From the NCBI GenBank assembly GCA_019914995.1, contig CM034127.1, positions 5,518,001 through 5,582,000 of the forward strand: a DNA stretch of 64,000 bases, written 5' to 3'. The notes under the pieces were generated by a model. The model did no database searches, had not been told where the DNA came from, and saw only the letters and a program-made list of their open reading frames with translations. Positions within the stretch are counted from its first letter, which is position 1. Every line of letters begins with the position of its first letter. Positions 22,767-34,269 of this stretch are shown here, piece by piece. This DNA is from Acanthochlamys bracteata (taxonomy: Eukaryota; Streptophyta; Magnoliopsida; Pandanales; Velloziaceae). The translations under genes were made by a program, and so were the position numbers.

Positions 22767-24183
22767 TCAGTGGTGTCGGATGTAATCAAACTCGAAGAAC
22801 CACCGGTGGTGTCGGATTTCTTCAAGGAGCTCGAAGCTCATGGATGGGCCGTAGGATGGTGGAGGAGGGGAATTGCCAAAAAATTTTCAGTTGCTCTCAA
22901 TTTGGACATCATCATTCTCAATTTTTCGGCAACTCCATGAAGAACGAATTGAAATTCTAAGGGTAGGGTGGAGTGAATCGACAAAACTCCAGATATGGAA
23001 ATAGAAAAGTTTGAGCTTGGGGAGCAGGATTAGGAGCTGGTGGTGTGGGGGAACGAGAATAAAGGCAATATTATTGACTCGGCAAGTCAACCTGTCAATC
23101 CGGACAAATTTTTGGATCGACGTCTGGTCCGATTCTGCCAACTATACTATTCATTATCATAAATTTTATTTTTATCAAACATATATTTTATAAAACAGAT
23201 TGTTTTTTTAATTAAAAACAAGCCCTTAAATAAACCGGTGTCCGTAATTCAAATCATTTTAAAGGGGATGCCCTACCATGCCATCAAGTGCTTTGACAGA
23301 AGCAGCTATATTTGAAGCAGGACGCCTTCACCTCTACTCGTTCACGAGTGAACGAAAGTAAGCGGGTCTGAGCTCTCACATTCTGTCGTACCTTTTTTTT
23401 TTTTACTGTATCATAATCACTACGAACCTCCTGTCTTTGAATAAGATCACAATCACTATGAGCCTCGTGTCTTTAACCAAATAAATTTGAAACCACGGCC
23501 TTTCGCATAAAATAAGAGATGTCACTGAGACCTCAAGTACAACCTTTTATCGCTAATTAAGTTTCAAATATCCAAAACTGCAGTTTCTTTTTATCAGAAT
23601 AAAATTTCAAACGATTCATATATTTTTAAATATAAATTGAAATTAAAACTATACTACAAAATTTACTATACTTCATTTTCAATTAACTTTTAATAAATAA
23701 AAATTAAACTTCACTTTCAACTCACTTCAAAGTAAAATTTAAAATACAAAAATTAAATTCTATTTCTAACTTAGTTTTCAAAACACTCTTTTTCTCACTT
23801 TAGCGAAACTCACTTGTATTTGTAACATGCCTTAATTGTGGCAAGAGATGTCACAATACTGCTAACTAGTTTTCCAGGTGATTATCACGTTGGGCCTGAA
23901 AGTAATTTGTTGGCAAGTACAGAGCATCAAAGAAGTTCACTAAGTTCAGGATTCTGAGGGGTTCTTGCAGATGAATGCTACTGAGAACTTCATTTTCTAC
24001 TACAATTGCCAAAAACTAATAATTGTATTGTCCTTCCATACAAAATACACCTGTTAACTAGTTCCATAGGTTCACAAGTCTTTTGATTTAGCAGGACTGC
24101 ATGAAACCATAATCTTTTGGCATAACCAAAGAACCTTGTTCCTTACTCTGGTATGTTGTCTTCCTTCCATCAGAGGATCTATA
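22767..24183. other. Spacer between the LTR element and the HMG gene
   Basis: A GTGGTGTCGGAT 12-mer occurs twice (about 22765 and 22803), and 22780-23130 is less AT-rich, possibly a further transposon piece. No recognised coding region is present. From 23870 on is the 3' flank of the minus-strand HMG gene. Confidence 0.4.
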
Positions 24184-27100
24184 CTATGCTGAAAGAAACT
24201 TCAATCTCTGGTTGTATTCTTGCATCTCTTTCTTGTACCTTTCCTTATCGGCTTCTGCAGCTTGGTCGTATACCTGTTCATCATAAACAAGCCGCATAAA
24301 AACAAATCGAACTTTGAAGGGATATCCATGACAAAATCCTCCAAGAATGTAGGATACCCACCGTCTTCTCCTCCTTGCTTAACTTGTTCCATGCCTGGCT
24401 TATCACCTTGATCAACACCTTCTCCCCATGCAAATGCTCAACTTTCCACTCTGCATGCTTTTCCTTAAAAAAGAAATTGTAAGCACTCCTATTGGGCTTT
24501 GGGTGACTAGGGTGCCAATTCCTTTGACCCCTTCTTCTTCCACGGGGTTGTTTGGGAGTATTACGAGGGGCCTGGTCATCCTCACTGTCACTTGCAGATG
24601 ATGAGTCTTCTGGTGTTCGTTCAGCGGGATGATAAAGCAATCCTTTGAGAGTCTTTGCACCTATCTGGACAGTCACAAAGTAGCCCAATCGGCATTTGCT
24701 GTCGATCCTACCCATTATCGGTATATTAAAAGGTCCTACAAGTAATTGTATACTAGATGAAAAAATGCACTTAAGACAGTTATTTGAGGAAGAAAACTGG
24801 CAGTGACCAAAGTTCAAGAAAGTGGCAGTATTCTATACAAAAGAGGCACTATAGGGTATACACCCACCGAATCTTTTGCAGAAACCACATTGTTTTGCAT
24901 CTTTCAAACGCTTCATAAACACATGCAGTGTCTGTAATTCAGAATATTTCTACCAGAAAACGTTGTTGTAACATAGACAATCTTTACTTGCACCATGATT
25001 TATTTGGCCTACCACAAAATTTTATTTAGATCACGGAAACAGAAAAGATGAACAATTAAGCCTGAGTAAAACCTACCATTTGCAGAGTTGAATTCCATGC
25101 TTGGTGGAAACTGCGAAGATAAAGATCTAGGCACGGCATTTACTTTGTTGCTGAAAGCGGAAGAGAAATCTTGTAGCCCTGGAGAAGTAAACACGAGAGA
25201 GAGAGGAAGTGTGAAAAGCATTTATTGATTGAATAAGTTAATATGGACTCAAATCAAATGCCTACTCGTGCAAATTTAGGACAAGCAACACAAATTCTTT
25301 AATTTGTAAAAAAAACTTGACACTGCACAGCCATCTCTTGCCAACATTTTGCACACACCTTCTAGTGAAAGCAACTCCTAGATACGAGCTACAAAGACAT
25401 AGCCACAAGTTCTTCTATTAACTAAATGGATTATATCGTACCAACATCATGTCTTGCTAACGGCAGCGCAAATACACAAATGGTCACCAGCATCATTTCA
25501 AGTTGAAGGTCAAAGAAAAAAAGTAAGACCACAGTGGAGTACCGTACTGGGAAAGGATGCTTCTCTAACAAATTTGCAGAAGGGATAACACATAGTTGTC
25601 TATACCTTAAGCTTGAGTTTTCAAAGATATTTACATTTCAATTAACTGATATAACAAAATCAATCTGAGGCGACAAAAACCTAGCTAACATATCAACACA
25701 TAACATTGGGGATAAGGCCTTAGCAAAACTTTGTGGAACTCCACTTATCTAACCCAAGGTTGTCAAGATCAAATTTTTTGTAGAATCGTTTCGCTTGCAT
25801 AGGATCGTAAAACGAAATTTTAATTAAGATCAAAAGATCTTACTTATCGATAATTTTTTTATAAAATTATTTAATATTTTTAAAATTTTAGATAGTACTT
25901 ATTAAAATTGTTGAAATTCAAAACATAATTTTTTAAAATTTTATCTTATTGTAATAAATTAACAATATTCATATTTGTGGTTTAGATGAATTATATGATT
26001 AATAATTTTTTATATTCATTTAGCTTATTATCATAATTTCTTTACATATTATGTCATTGTTTTATAAATATATACTTGTATAGTTATACCCATATTTAGA
26101 AAATTCAATCCCTTATGTAATCAATCAATTAGGCATCAAACAATTGTCTTTATCAACTCAAAATAAATAGAAAAGATAATCCAAAATACCACCGCACAAA
26201 ATAATTTTTTTGCTCTCATAATAAATTCCTCACAGAATATACCAAACACCACCGAACTCGCTACAAACGAATAACGAATCTTCTCTAACTATTCCAACTT
26301 CGCTCAAAATCCTTTAGAGCTCTCCTAATTCATGATGATTTATATAAGCTGAAATCGTAAATCGCAGTAAGATCGGGATCTTAAAAATTTTAGAAATAAT
26401 ATCGGAATCTTATGTATTGAAAATAAGATTGGAATCTTGTGTCAAATAGGGATCATTTTGTTGATGTAAAATCATAAAATCGTAAGATTTTAAGATTTAA
26501 ATCGAAATTTTAACAACCATGATCTAACCTATAGCATATATTAGCACAACTATGTTGAACTCCACTTGTCTAACCTATATCATATATGTAAGTGAGGGAG
26601 TTAATCTTCTAAGGAATATTAAACATGGGTTAGAAAAAAAGGGACTTTATTATGATACAACCTATCAATTCGTAGATAATCATCTTAAGTTTCTTATCTT
26701 TTTGACTCATAACAGAAAGCAATTCTGAAGATAGGTAACCAGTCATACAAGTTATCCGACTACCTTGCTTGGGTTTCTTCCTTCTGCTTGAAACTGAAGT
26801 GGAAAATGAGTCCACCTCTCGCTTGCTGGTAGGAAATTTAGTTTGTAATACAACTGCAAATGAAAATAGGAAAGGTCTTTATATGGGAATTCAATAGTGA
26901 AACAAAACATGAAGTAAACAACATGCTCACCTGTGAGAGAGGTTACTGCGCCCTTTGCCCTGAAAAAATACACTTGTTCAAAGTGATATAGAAGACTCAT
27001 GTAGTACTTTCTAAGAACGAAGGAAGCACTTGTCGTAGTTGATGGGAAGTTGAACTTCGATATCACCTCCTTCCATCTCTTCTCTGCAATTACCTAAAAA

Positions 27101-27930
27101 ACCGGTCTATTGTCATGCAATTCCAAAATCACCCGCAAATGTTTACCCAAACAAAGCTACAAAATTAAATTTACTTGTTACCTTCTCGACACCTCCCTTA
27201 CTAGTAACTTGTACGTACAGAAGGTGAAGGTCCAGATTTTTTCCTCCAATCACAGGAACCCTTTCGTTCAAATAACAGCCAAATGTCAAGAACTATTCGA
27301 TATCCACTCCAGGCCAGTTATAGGGCATTCAAAACATGCATAAGCTTAATATCGTCAATAGAAAAAACAACTTTCAATTCATGAGACAATTTTATGTAAG
27401 TAATGGCAACGCCAGATTAAAATCTTTTTTGAAAAATGAGACAAATAAAGTTACAAACATAATAAAGTGTCATGTTGATCACACCAAGCACATGAACCGG
27501 CCTCTTGTCAACAACAAATTTGAAATATGAATACCAAATTCAATTAATGGTTGTGTTCCTTATGTAAACTAGGATGCTTTCGGCCAAAAATGTACATGGA
27601 AAAAGCAAAGATAAGTGTGATATAATGAGACCTTCAATCAAAAAATATTGTACTTTATAGCAATAGTCCAAAACTATAATCCGAAGATCGTTGGTTAAAT
27701 GATCTTGAGGGTCCATACATTGTTTTTGTACCCATAGCAGCATGGAAACGAGTCAGTGCATCACTGAAAGCTATTGCATTGCTAACAATCTCTTCATGGG
27801 AAAACAAAGCATCAGGGTAAACTTTCTCCGCGGCATTTGCTTTTCCTTCTTCCACTTCTTTTGCAAACTCTCTCTCAATCTGGACACTTTCTTGCAATTT
27901 CTCTGCTTCCTCTCTGCTACAACACTTCAT
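24184..27930 (-). CDS. HMGB9: ARID-HMG DNA-binding protein (HMGB9-like)
   Basis: Nuclear architectural DNA-binding protein with a plant-specific ARID plus HMG-box layout. Seven coding exons on the minus strand: 27719-27930, 27182-27260, 26931-27093, 26764-26853, 25077-25178, 24362-24735 and 24184-24273. They join in frame to 369 residues. The ARID domain (about 45-140) includes VPVIGGKNLDLHLLYVQVTS and SFVLRKYYMSLLYHFEQVYF. A GRIDSKCRLGYFVTVQIG segment follows, then an acidic stretch (SSSASDSEDD), a basic linker and the HMG box (about 295-363, PKPNRSAYNFFFKEKHAEWK to ERYKKEMQEY). Arabidopsis members are HMGB9, 10, 11 and 15. HMGB9 is favoured by gene order with AMY2 and MIR394, while the sequence alone also allows HMGB15. 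The Met at 27930 is chosen because sequence upstream looks like leader. Intron 4 holds a hAT-type MITE. Confidence 0.92.
25755..26521. mobile_element. hAT-type MITE in intron 4 of the HMG gene
   Basis: A 767-bp AT-rich insertion flanked by the 8-bp direct repeat ATCTAACC (25747-25754 and 26522-26529). Its ends are imperfect inverted repeats: CAAGGTTGTCAAGAT on the left and CATGGTTGTTAAAAT as the reverse complement of the right. An 8-bp target duplication with CA...TG termini fits the hAT superfamily. No coding sequence. The interior repeats GATTTTAAGAT-like blocks. Confidence 0.75.
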
Positions 27931-28952
27931 GGCTGAAGAATCACAGCAACAAAACAAGAGAAAACAAACAAAGAATGAAACAAAATTTTGAAGATTGAAA
28001 GATTGAAGTTGGAAGAGAGATCCACACGACAAACAGGGAAAGAAGAGGAGAAGAAAAAGGTAGAAGAGTTCGAGGACGAGAATAGAGAGCAGAGTTAATG
28101 TAGCATTAATCAAGAGCAGGGAGATAGAAGTACTTGAAAGCTTTTTTTTACGTTTGATGCAGACCTACTACTGAAAAGAAAAGGTGGCAGAAACTTGCAA
28201 GGCTTTAATTTCCTTGGAAGCTTAACCATGCAGGCAAATTTTGTTGTTAGTCATCTACCTAAACAGATATTCTGCATTGAGAGAGAAAGTAAAGAACTAT
28301 CAATTCATATCAATTCATAAAATCTCATTATTATGAACTCTAGTTGCTTGTTTAATTTGTTTTTCCTGCTGAAACATGTTTGTCATTTTATCGTTATCAA
28401 AATGGTAGAGACCTATATAATGTGGACTGTGGAGTTCTTTTTTAACTTTTATGCTGAAGTAATATTCTAAGATTTCATGTGATGTTAGGATAAAAAAGGT
28501 ATTAGGTATTTTTTTAATAATTTTTCTAAGATATTTTAAAATTTTAACATTTTAAAAACAAATATATATCTTTTTATAATCTTTTAAATAAAAATAATTT
28601 CATTTAAAAAAAAAGATTAAAATCATTTAAAAAAATTATTTAAGTACTTTTAAATGTTCTCTTGCCCTAAAATCTAAGACAACATTCTCAATTGATTATC
28701 ATTTCCAAAATGCTCTTTTTTAATTCACAAAAAATTTATATATAATTTTCTTAAATTATTTTTTAAAACTTGAAAAATATAGATGAATTGTAGATTATGA
28801 AAAAATTATACAATAACTTTTATTTTTAAAAATATTTATAACATAAGGTACTTAAAAGCTCTATTTTACAAAATTTTTGTTTATAAGCGCTTCCAAGCTT
28901 CTTTAAATAGTACAGAATTTATGTTTATGTTTTGGAAAAGAGTCTAACTTCT
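27931..28952. other. 5' flank of the HMG gene and spacer
   Basis: The minus-strand leader and promoter of the HMG gene lie just above 27930. The rest is AT-rich and shows no gene. Confidence 0.4.
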
Positions 28953-29707
28953 TGTTGCGTTAAGAGTATATCCGTTAGTCCCTTATCAAATAAAAATAAA
29001 ATAAAAAAGAGTTAATATATTAAAAAGTTTTATAATTTATTGACTTAAATTTTTTAGTTGAATTAAGCTTTCAGTGGACCAAATCTTTCAAGTGTCTTAT
29101 TTTGGTTAAAATTTTCGATTATGTATCTCTCTAATAGTGATATTAGAGCTAGTTTGGTTAGGAGTTCGATACACATAATAGCTCTCGTCGATAGTGGATG
29201 AGAATAATAAGAAGAGTGTGACTCATATAAATTTTTGCAAAGTACGAGCAAGAATTCAGAACAGGTTGGGCTCTAGTGGCTGGCTCTTAGTTGAGCAAAA
29301 ATAATATACAAGTAAGACGACCGATTCATATTGTACCTCTGGTTGGTAATGCAATAATTATATTAAAAGTAGTGTGATTCATATTATAAATATATTAAAT
29401 TTTCGAAAGATGTGAGTAAGAATTCGAAATAAGTTGGACTCTAATTGAGAGCTCTTGGTTTGCAGTAAATTAGTAACGGTATTCGAAGCTAAGTAGTTAA
29501 AATTTTAGTGATTGACGTATTTTGTGCGCAATAAAATTCTCAAATAAAAAAATATATATAACTCATCTTTAAAGAAAAGATTGTTCGATTAAAAATTAAT
29601 ATATTAAAAAATTTATAATCTATTAATTTAAATTTTTAGATTGGATTTATATCCTGAATTCTTTAAATATATTATCTTAATTAATTTCTCTGATGTATCC
29701 CCCAACA
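28953..29707 (+). mobile_element. TRIM retroelement, family B, copy 1
   Basis: Terminal direct repeats at 28953-29137 and 29582-29707, with TGTT...ACA-type ends. The second repeat is shorter. A degenerate initiator-tRNA-Met primer site (TGATATTAGAGC) follows the first repeat at 29138. Flanks CTTCT and CTCCT may be a decayed 5-bp target duplication. The interior is non-coding and shares with the copy at 40485-41444 an internal repeat containing GAGCAAGAATTC.. and AGTTGG(G/A)CTCTAA. It is old and worn compared with family A. Confidence 0.75.
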
Positions 29708-30842
29708 CTCCTCTCTTGAAATTTGGGGTTATCTAATTTCTCGCACGTGGAAAGGACTATGTATGATAGCTTAAAAAAGAACTGAAAGCGTGGTAACTAG
29801 TACATTTTACATTTGGTCAATAGCGATTAAAGATTGTTTACTAACATTTTTAATTCAATTTTTAAAGATAAATTTATTAAAATAAAATTTAAATTTAAAG
29901 ATAAATTTGATTCAAATTTTTAATTTATTAATTTATTTTTAAATGTTAAAATTTTTATCAAATAATAAATTAATTTTTATATTTCTTTGATTTTAAAAAT
30001 AAATTAGAAATAAAATATTTAGAAAAAAAAACGAATTTATAACGTAGGTAATTACGCCGCTAGTAGTTGAGTCGCTACGAGCAATAGCAACCATAAAACA
30101 GCCGGGTCGAATTATGGTATTCAATCGCTATAGCAATAATCATCAGATCAAATTCATCGCTTTAATATAGGCGACTCAATGACTGAATTCAACCTATTGC
30201 TTTAAATTTTTTTAATTTATAAATATAGATAAATTATATATTTTTAACTATAAAAATTTATTATAAATAAAAAAATTATAATAAAATAGTAAAATAATAT
30301 AAAGCTTTTGCTAAATTAAAGTTTGGAGTATCATCTACTGAAAAACAAAAGGAGATAACATGGCATTTTTCTTCTGAGGAATCATGGAAGGAGTCGTCAC
30401 TGTCAAGATGAATGTAGGCAATAGACGTGTTTGCAGGCTTTTACGTTACGTCCATCACAAGAAAACATATACGCGGCGACGGCAGAGCCAAAAAGAAGCT
30501 ATCCGTACTAAATAATCTTTTAACTGAAAAAATGATTTTTAGTATGAAATACGTCTTTAATGTCAAACATATTCAATACGAAATCTTTTGATTCTATAAT
30601 ACTATACGAAATCTTTTGATTCTATTCTCGGCACTTAGAAAGTATTTTTAAAATAAAATTTTTTTAAAATAAAAATATTTTTTTAGAAATAAGTTATAAT
30701 TTTTTAATTTTTAAAAATAATAAAAATATATAAAAAAAATTTTGTGACGCAAAATTTTTCTAAATTTTTAAAATTTTTTTAAATACTCATAATAAATATA
30801 AATTAAAAATTTAAATATTATTTTTATGGTAAGTAATATTAA
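29708..30842. other. AT-rich intergenic DNA
   Basis: No supported gene. The stretch 30,050-30,200 is less AT-rich and contains repeated GTCGCTA/CGATTGCT-like words, possibly another transposon end. Confidence 0.4.
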
Positions 30843-31038
30843 GGGTGCGTTCTTTTGCACCAAGAAGTCACTTCTTTTCTATTAAGAAGTCACTTCTAAC
30901 TCACTTCTTATTACAAAAAAATATAAAAAATTACTTCCAACACATTTTTCAATACAAAAATAACACATCACTTCTAATAATACTATTTTTAACAACTCAC
31001 TTCTAAGAACTCACTTCCAAAGCCAAAAGAACGCATCC
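30843..31038. mobile_element. Tourist-like (PIF/Harbinger) MITE
   Basis: A 196-bp element with terminal inverted repeats GGGTGCGTTCTTTTG and its near-exact complement CAAAAGAACGCATCC (one mismatch). It is flanked by the 3-bp duplication TAA (30840-30842 and 31039-31041), the hallmark of PIF/Harbinger elements. The interior consists of repeated CACTTCTTA/AACTCACTTC words. Non-coding. Confidence 0.85.
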
Positions 31039-32256
31039 TAAACGCATAACTTTGCATTGATTTGTTTGAGAATATTTTTAAAATAGAAATTTTTTAAAAT
31101 AAAAATATATTTTATTTTTTTGAAAAATAAATAATAAAAAACTATTAGTACATATAATTTTTCTATATTTTTAAAATTTTTAAATATATATTATATTAAA
31201 AAAATAAAATATAAAACTAAAAATTTATTTTCTAAAAATATAATATCAAACGCACCTTAAATACCAAACGTACACTGCTCCTTTGTGCAAGACAGCTTTC
31301 GGTCTTGTTATCCGAGAAGCTTTTTGAGGTATAATTTCATGTATATATGCGTCCTTAAGGGGTATCCTATGACAATGAGCACCATTATTTTATTATTATT
31401 TATATATGTATAAGAGACGTTATTGAGGACAATACCTTGGCAGAGAGTTCCAATCATTTGTTTTAACTTTTATTTGAATATAACAAAATAAAGGTCGTAA
31501 ATTTTCAATATGTAACACAATATCTAAGAAATTTACCGACACCGACCTGTGTAGGTTTACTGTAGCTTGAATCGGTTCTAAATAATAAATATCTGTTCAT
31601 ATGGTCGACCTAATTTGATTCGAATCGAATGGAACATTTTTTAATAGTTCGTCAGTTTGGTTGGTTGAGCAGAGCAATCAAATAATTATTTTAAAATAAT
31701 TTATTCTGAATTATGGGTATTAGTTATTTTTTTATAACTTAGTCTGTTTTGTAATTTTTTTTAGCTTGCCTTTTTCTCTTCGAGTCAACTTGGATTAGAT
31801 CGAACTAGCACCATTCTTATTTAGAGAATCCAAGATTTCGTCAATAGTCTTCTATAGAAGATTTTTCACTACTGTTCTGCTGGCTCTACTGTTACCAACG
31901 TTTGCTGGCTTAGATGCTAACGTTGCTTCGCTGCACTACTGCTCGCCTCCGGTCGAGCATACCAAGAGTAGAGATCTAGAAATTTCCTACGGATTCTTAT
32001 TTTTTCAATTTTAAGCCGATCTAGAAAATCATAAAGTAGAGATCTTTGCTCTCTCGCAGTCTTATTAAATTATTTGTGTTGTAGTCGCCCTCCTGCTTCT
32101 AGAATTCACACTTTATTTTTCAGTATCACGGATTCGAGTAAGTTTGTTTGAAAATCTGAGTAGGGGTTTTGGCTTTATATATTTGATTTTTTAAAAAGAA
32201 AAAAATAATTTAAGAAAATAAGGTCCATTGACGGCTCAAATAGAAGGAAGGCAACT
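31039..32256. other. Intergenic DNA
   Basis: No supported gene. Around 31,840-32,100 the sequence is less AT-rich (CTGCTGGCTCTACTG, CTCGCCTCCGGTCGAG), but no protein family is recognisable. Confidence 0.4.
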
Positions 32257-33070
32257 AGTTATAAAAATTGGACCGAAAATCGAACCAGAAAATTATACCG
32301 GTCACGATTTTCGGATTAATTCGTCGAATCAACTAGTCGAATCGTCGGATCAATAATATTAACATATTTTTAACTAATAATTATAATAATTATAATAAAA
32401 ATTCTACTATTATTATGGTACTATCAATAATAATAGCAGCAGTAATCATAGCAAAAAATTAAAATATTTTTATTATGATATTGCTATCAACAACAACAGT
32501 AGTAATAATCACAGCGAAAATTGAAATATTGCCACCATCGATAATAAAATAGCAACGAAAATCTATAATAAAAAATATTTAAATAAATTAGGAGATTAGA
32601 AAAAGATAAAACTATAAAATAGATAAATCATAAAAGAGACATAACTAACTATTTTAGGTATACATATTTGAGTATAAATATTTTATAATAAAAAAATTTA
32701 AAAATCACTAATAATTTATATTTATAAATAAGATATAATTAATTATATTTTTTATATTATCACATTCAACTGTAAAATCTAAACTATATATTATTTTTCA
32801 ACATAGTACTATTAATAATTATTTTGCATTAAATACATCATCAATTTAAAATTTTTTAAATAATTTTTTTAAATTTAATTCAATACGGTTTGACTCGAAC
32901 GGTCAGGTCAATCGGATTAAAGCAGATCAAAACGGGTCAAATCGGATCAAAATGGGTTGAAACGGATCGATTGCATAAACGGTTTTTTTTTTAAATCTGA
33001 ACCGGTTTACCGTCTGGATCGATAATTTTTAGATCAACCCGAACGGTTCAGTCCGGATATAATAACTATG
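32257..33070. mobile_element. Probable MITE with weak inverted ends
   Basis: The left end AGTTATAAAAATTGGACCG and the reverse complement of the right end, AGTTATTATATCCGGACTG, resemble each other. The right part holds a run of related words (CAAAACGGGTCAAATCGG and variants). No clean target duplication was found, so the superfamily is open. Confidence 0.4.
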
Positions 33071-34269
33071 AAAGAGAGACTTGAATAGGAACAATTAGTG
33101 TACTAGTATTGTTGCTCTAGGATGAGGAGAGAAGGAAGTACATAGAGAAGTTGGAAATCAGACGAGCATTAATTAATTTGATGGTAGCAATGCATAAGTT
33201 TAATTGACGCCCCTGAGTCGTATGTTATTAAGCTTGACATGTGCATTGCTGATCAACTTGCAACAAGACCATTACGATGGTGTTTATAAAATTGTAGACA
33301 TTGCTAATTTGCTATGTTCAACTTCTTTGCGGTGGTTAACTAAAAATTTTTAACTGGTACTACAATCTTCGTGACATATTTTTCTGTTATAGGAATTTTA
33401 CTTCTTTTTACCTACAATAATAATGACTATTTTGTTTACATGGCTACTTTCGTCAATTCGGAGAGAGTAAGAAGTGTTGATTTGTAGAAACTAATCGGTG
33501 TGGACACTGCATAGCCTCATCGAAAGAAAAATTTATAGACATACAGTATAAAAAAGTTAAAAGGCACGATTTAAATTGGAAGGAATTCTATTTACTCATT
33601 TTAGATTTTAAATTTCATCAATCTATATATCTCAATTATCACTTTTAATTATAGTTGAAAGTTAGGCTCTTTCTATTTTTTTATGAACTCCGGGAACAAG
33701 GCCACGAAAATCGCACACCTTCTAACCTAAGAACAGATTGGGCCAATAAAACTGTTATCTAGTTATGTAGTCACTCAAGTTTGCATCCTAACTCATCAGG
33801 TTTTAGATCCGGTCAAACAACAAAACCAGATCGAGCGTAAAACTTTACCGCCTAATTAGAGCGCTTTTATTTAGCTTTTCAAAAACTATTTTTTAATTTT
33901 TTTTATTTTACATCTATCGATACATATTTTATAAATATATAAAAAATTTATTTAAAAATTTAGAAAATATAAAAAAATTCTAAAAATAAATTTTTTTATT
34001 ATATTATTATTATTTTTTTAAAAATAAAAAAATAAAATTTATTTTTAAAAAAAATAAAATTTATTTTTAAAAAAAATAAAAATTTTTTTTATTTCAAAAA
34101 AATTCTTAAGTACACCCAATACCTCTTAAATGAGCGCGTGCAACACGCTCGTTATTTTCTTCACAACAAGAAATCAATCCCACTCCTTCGCAATGTCCCA
34201 CGAGCTGTAGCAGCAGCTGAGCAGCTGAGAGAGCTTCGCCTTCGCTCTCAAACACTCAAACTCTCATCC
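33071..34269 (+). other. Spacer and LTO1 upstream region
   Basis: AT-rich and without a gene until the leader of LTO1 just upstream of 34270. An in-frame Met at 34138 exists, but it would place a non-plastid-like extension before the transit peptide. Confidence 0.4.

Noticed and set aside
22764-22775. TGGTGTCGGATG after the right LTR as a primer-binding site of a second element
   Set aside because: A primer site after the 3' LTR would imply a second tandem element, but no interior follows and the match to initiator tRNA-Met is poor.
22731-22940. Open frame containing VVSDFFKELEAHGWAVGWWR
   Set aside because: It overlaps the LTR end and a duplicated 12-mer (GTGGTGTCGGAT). No recognised domain, so probably chance or transposon-derived.
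34138-34269. Upstream in-frame Met for LTO1
   Set aside because: It would add a 44-residue extension before a well formed plastid transit peptide. The Met at 34270 fits the family better.
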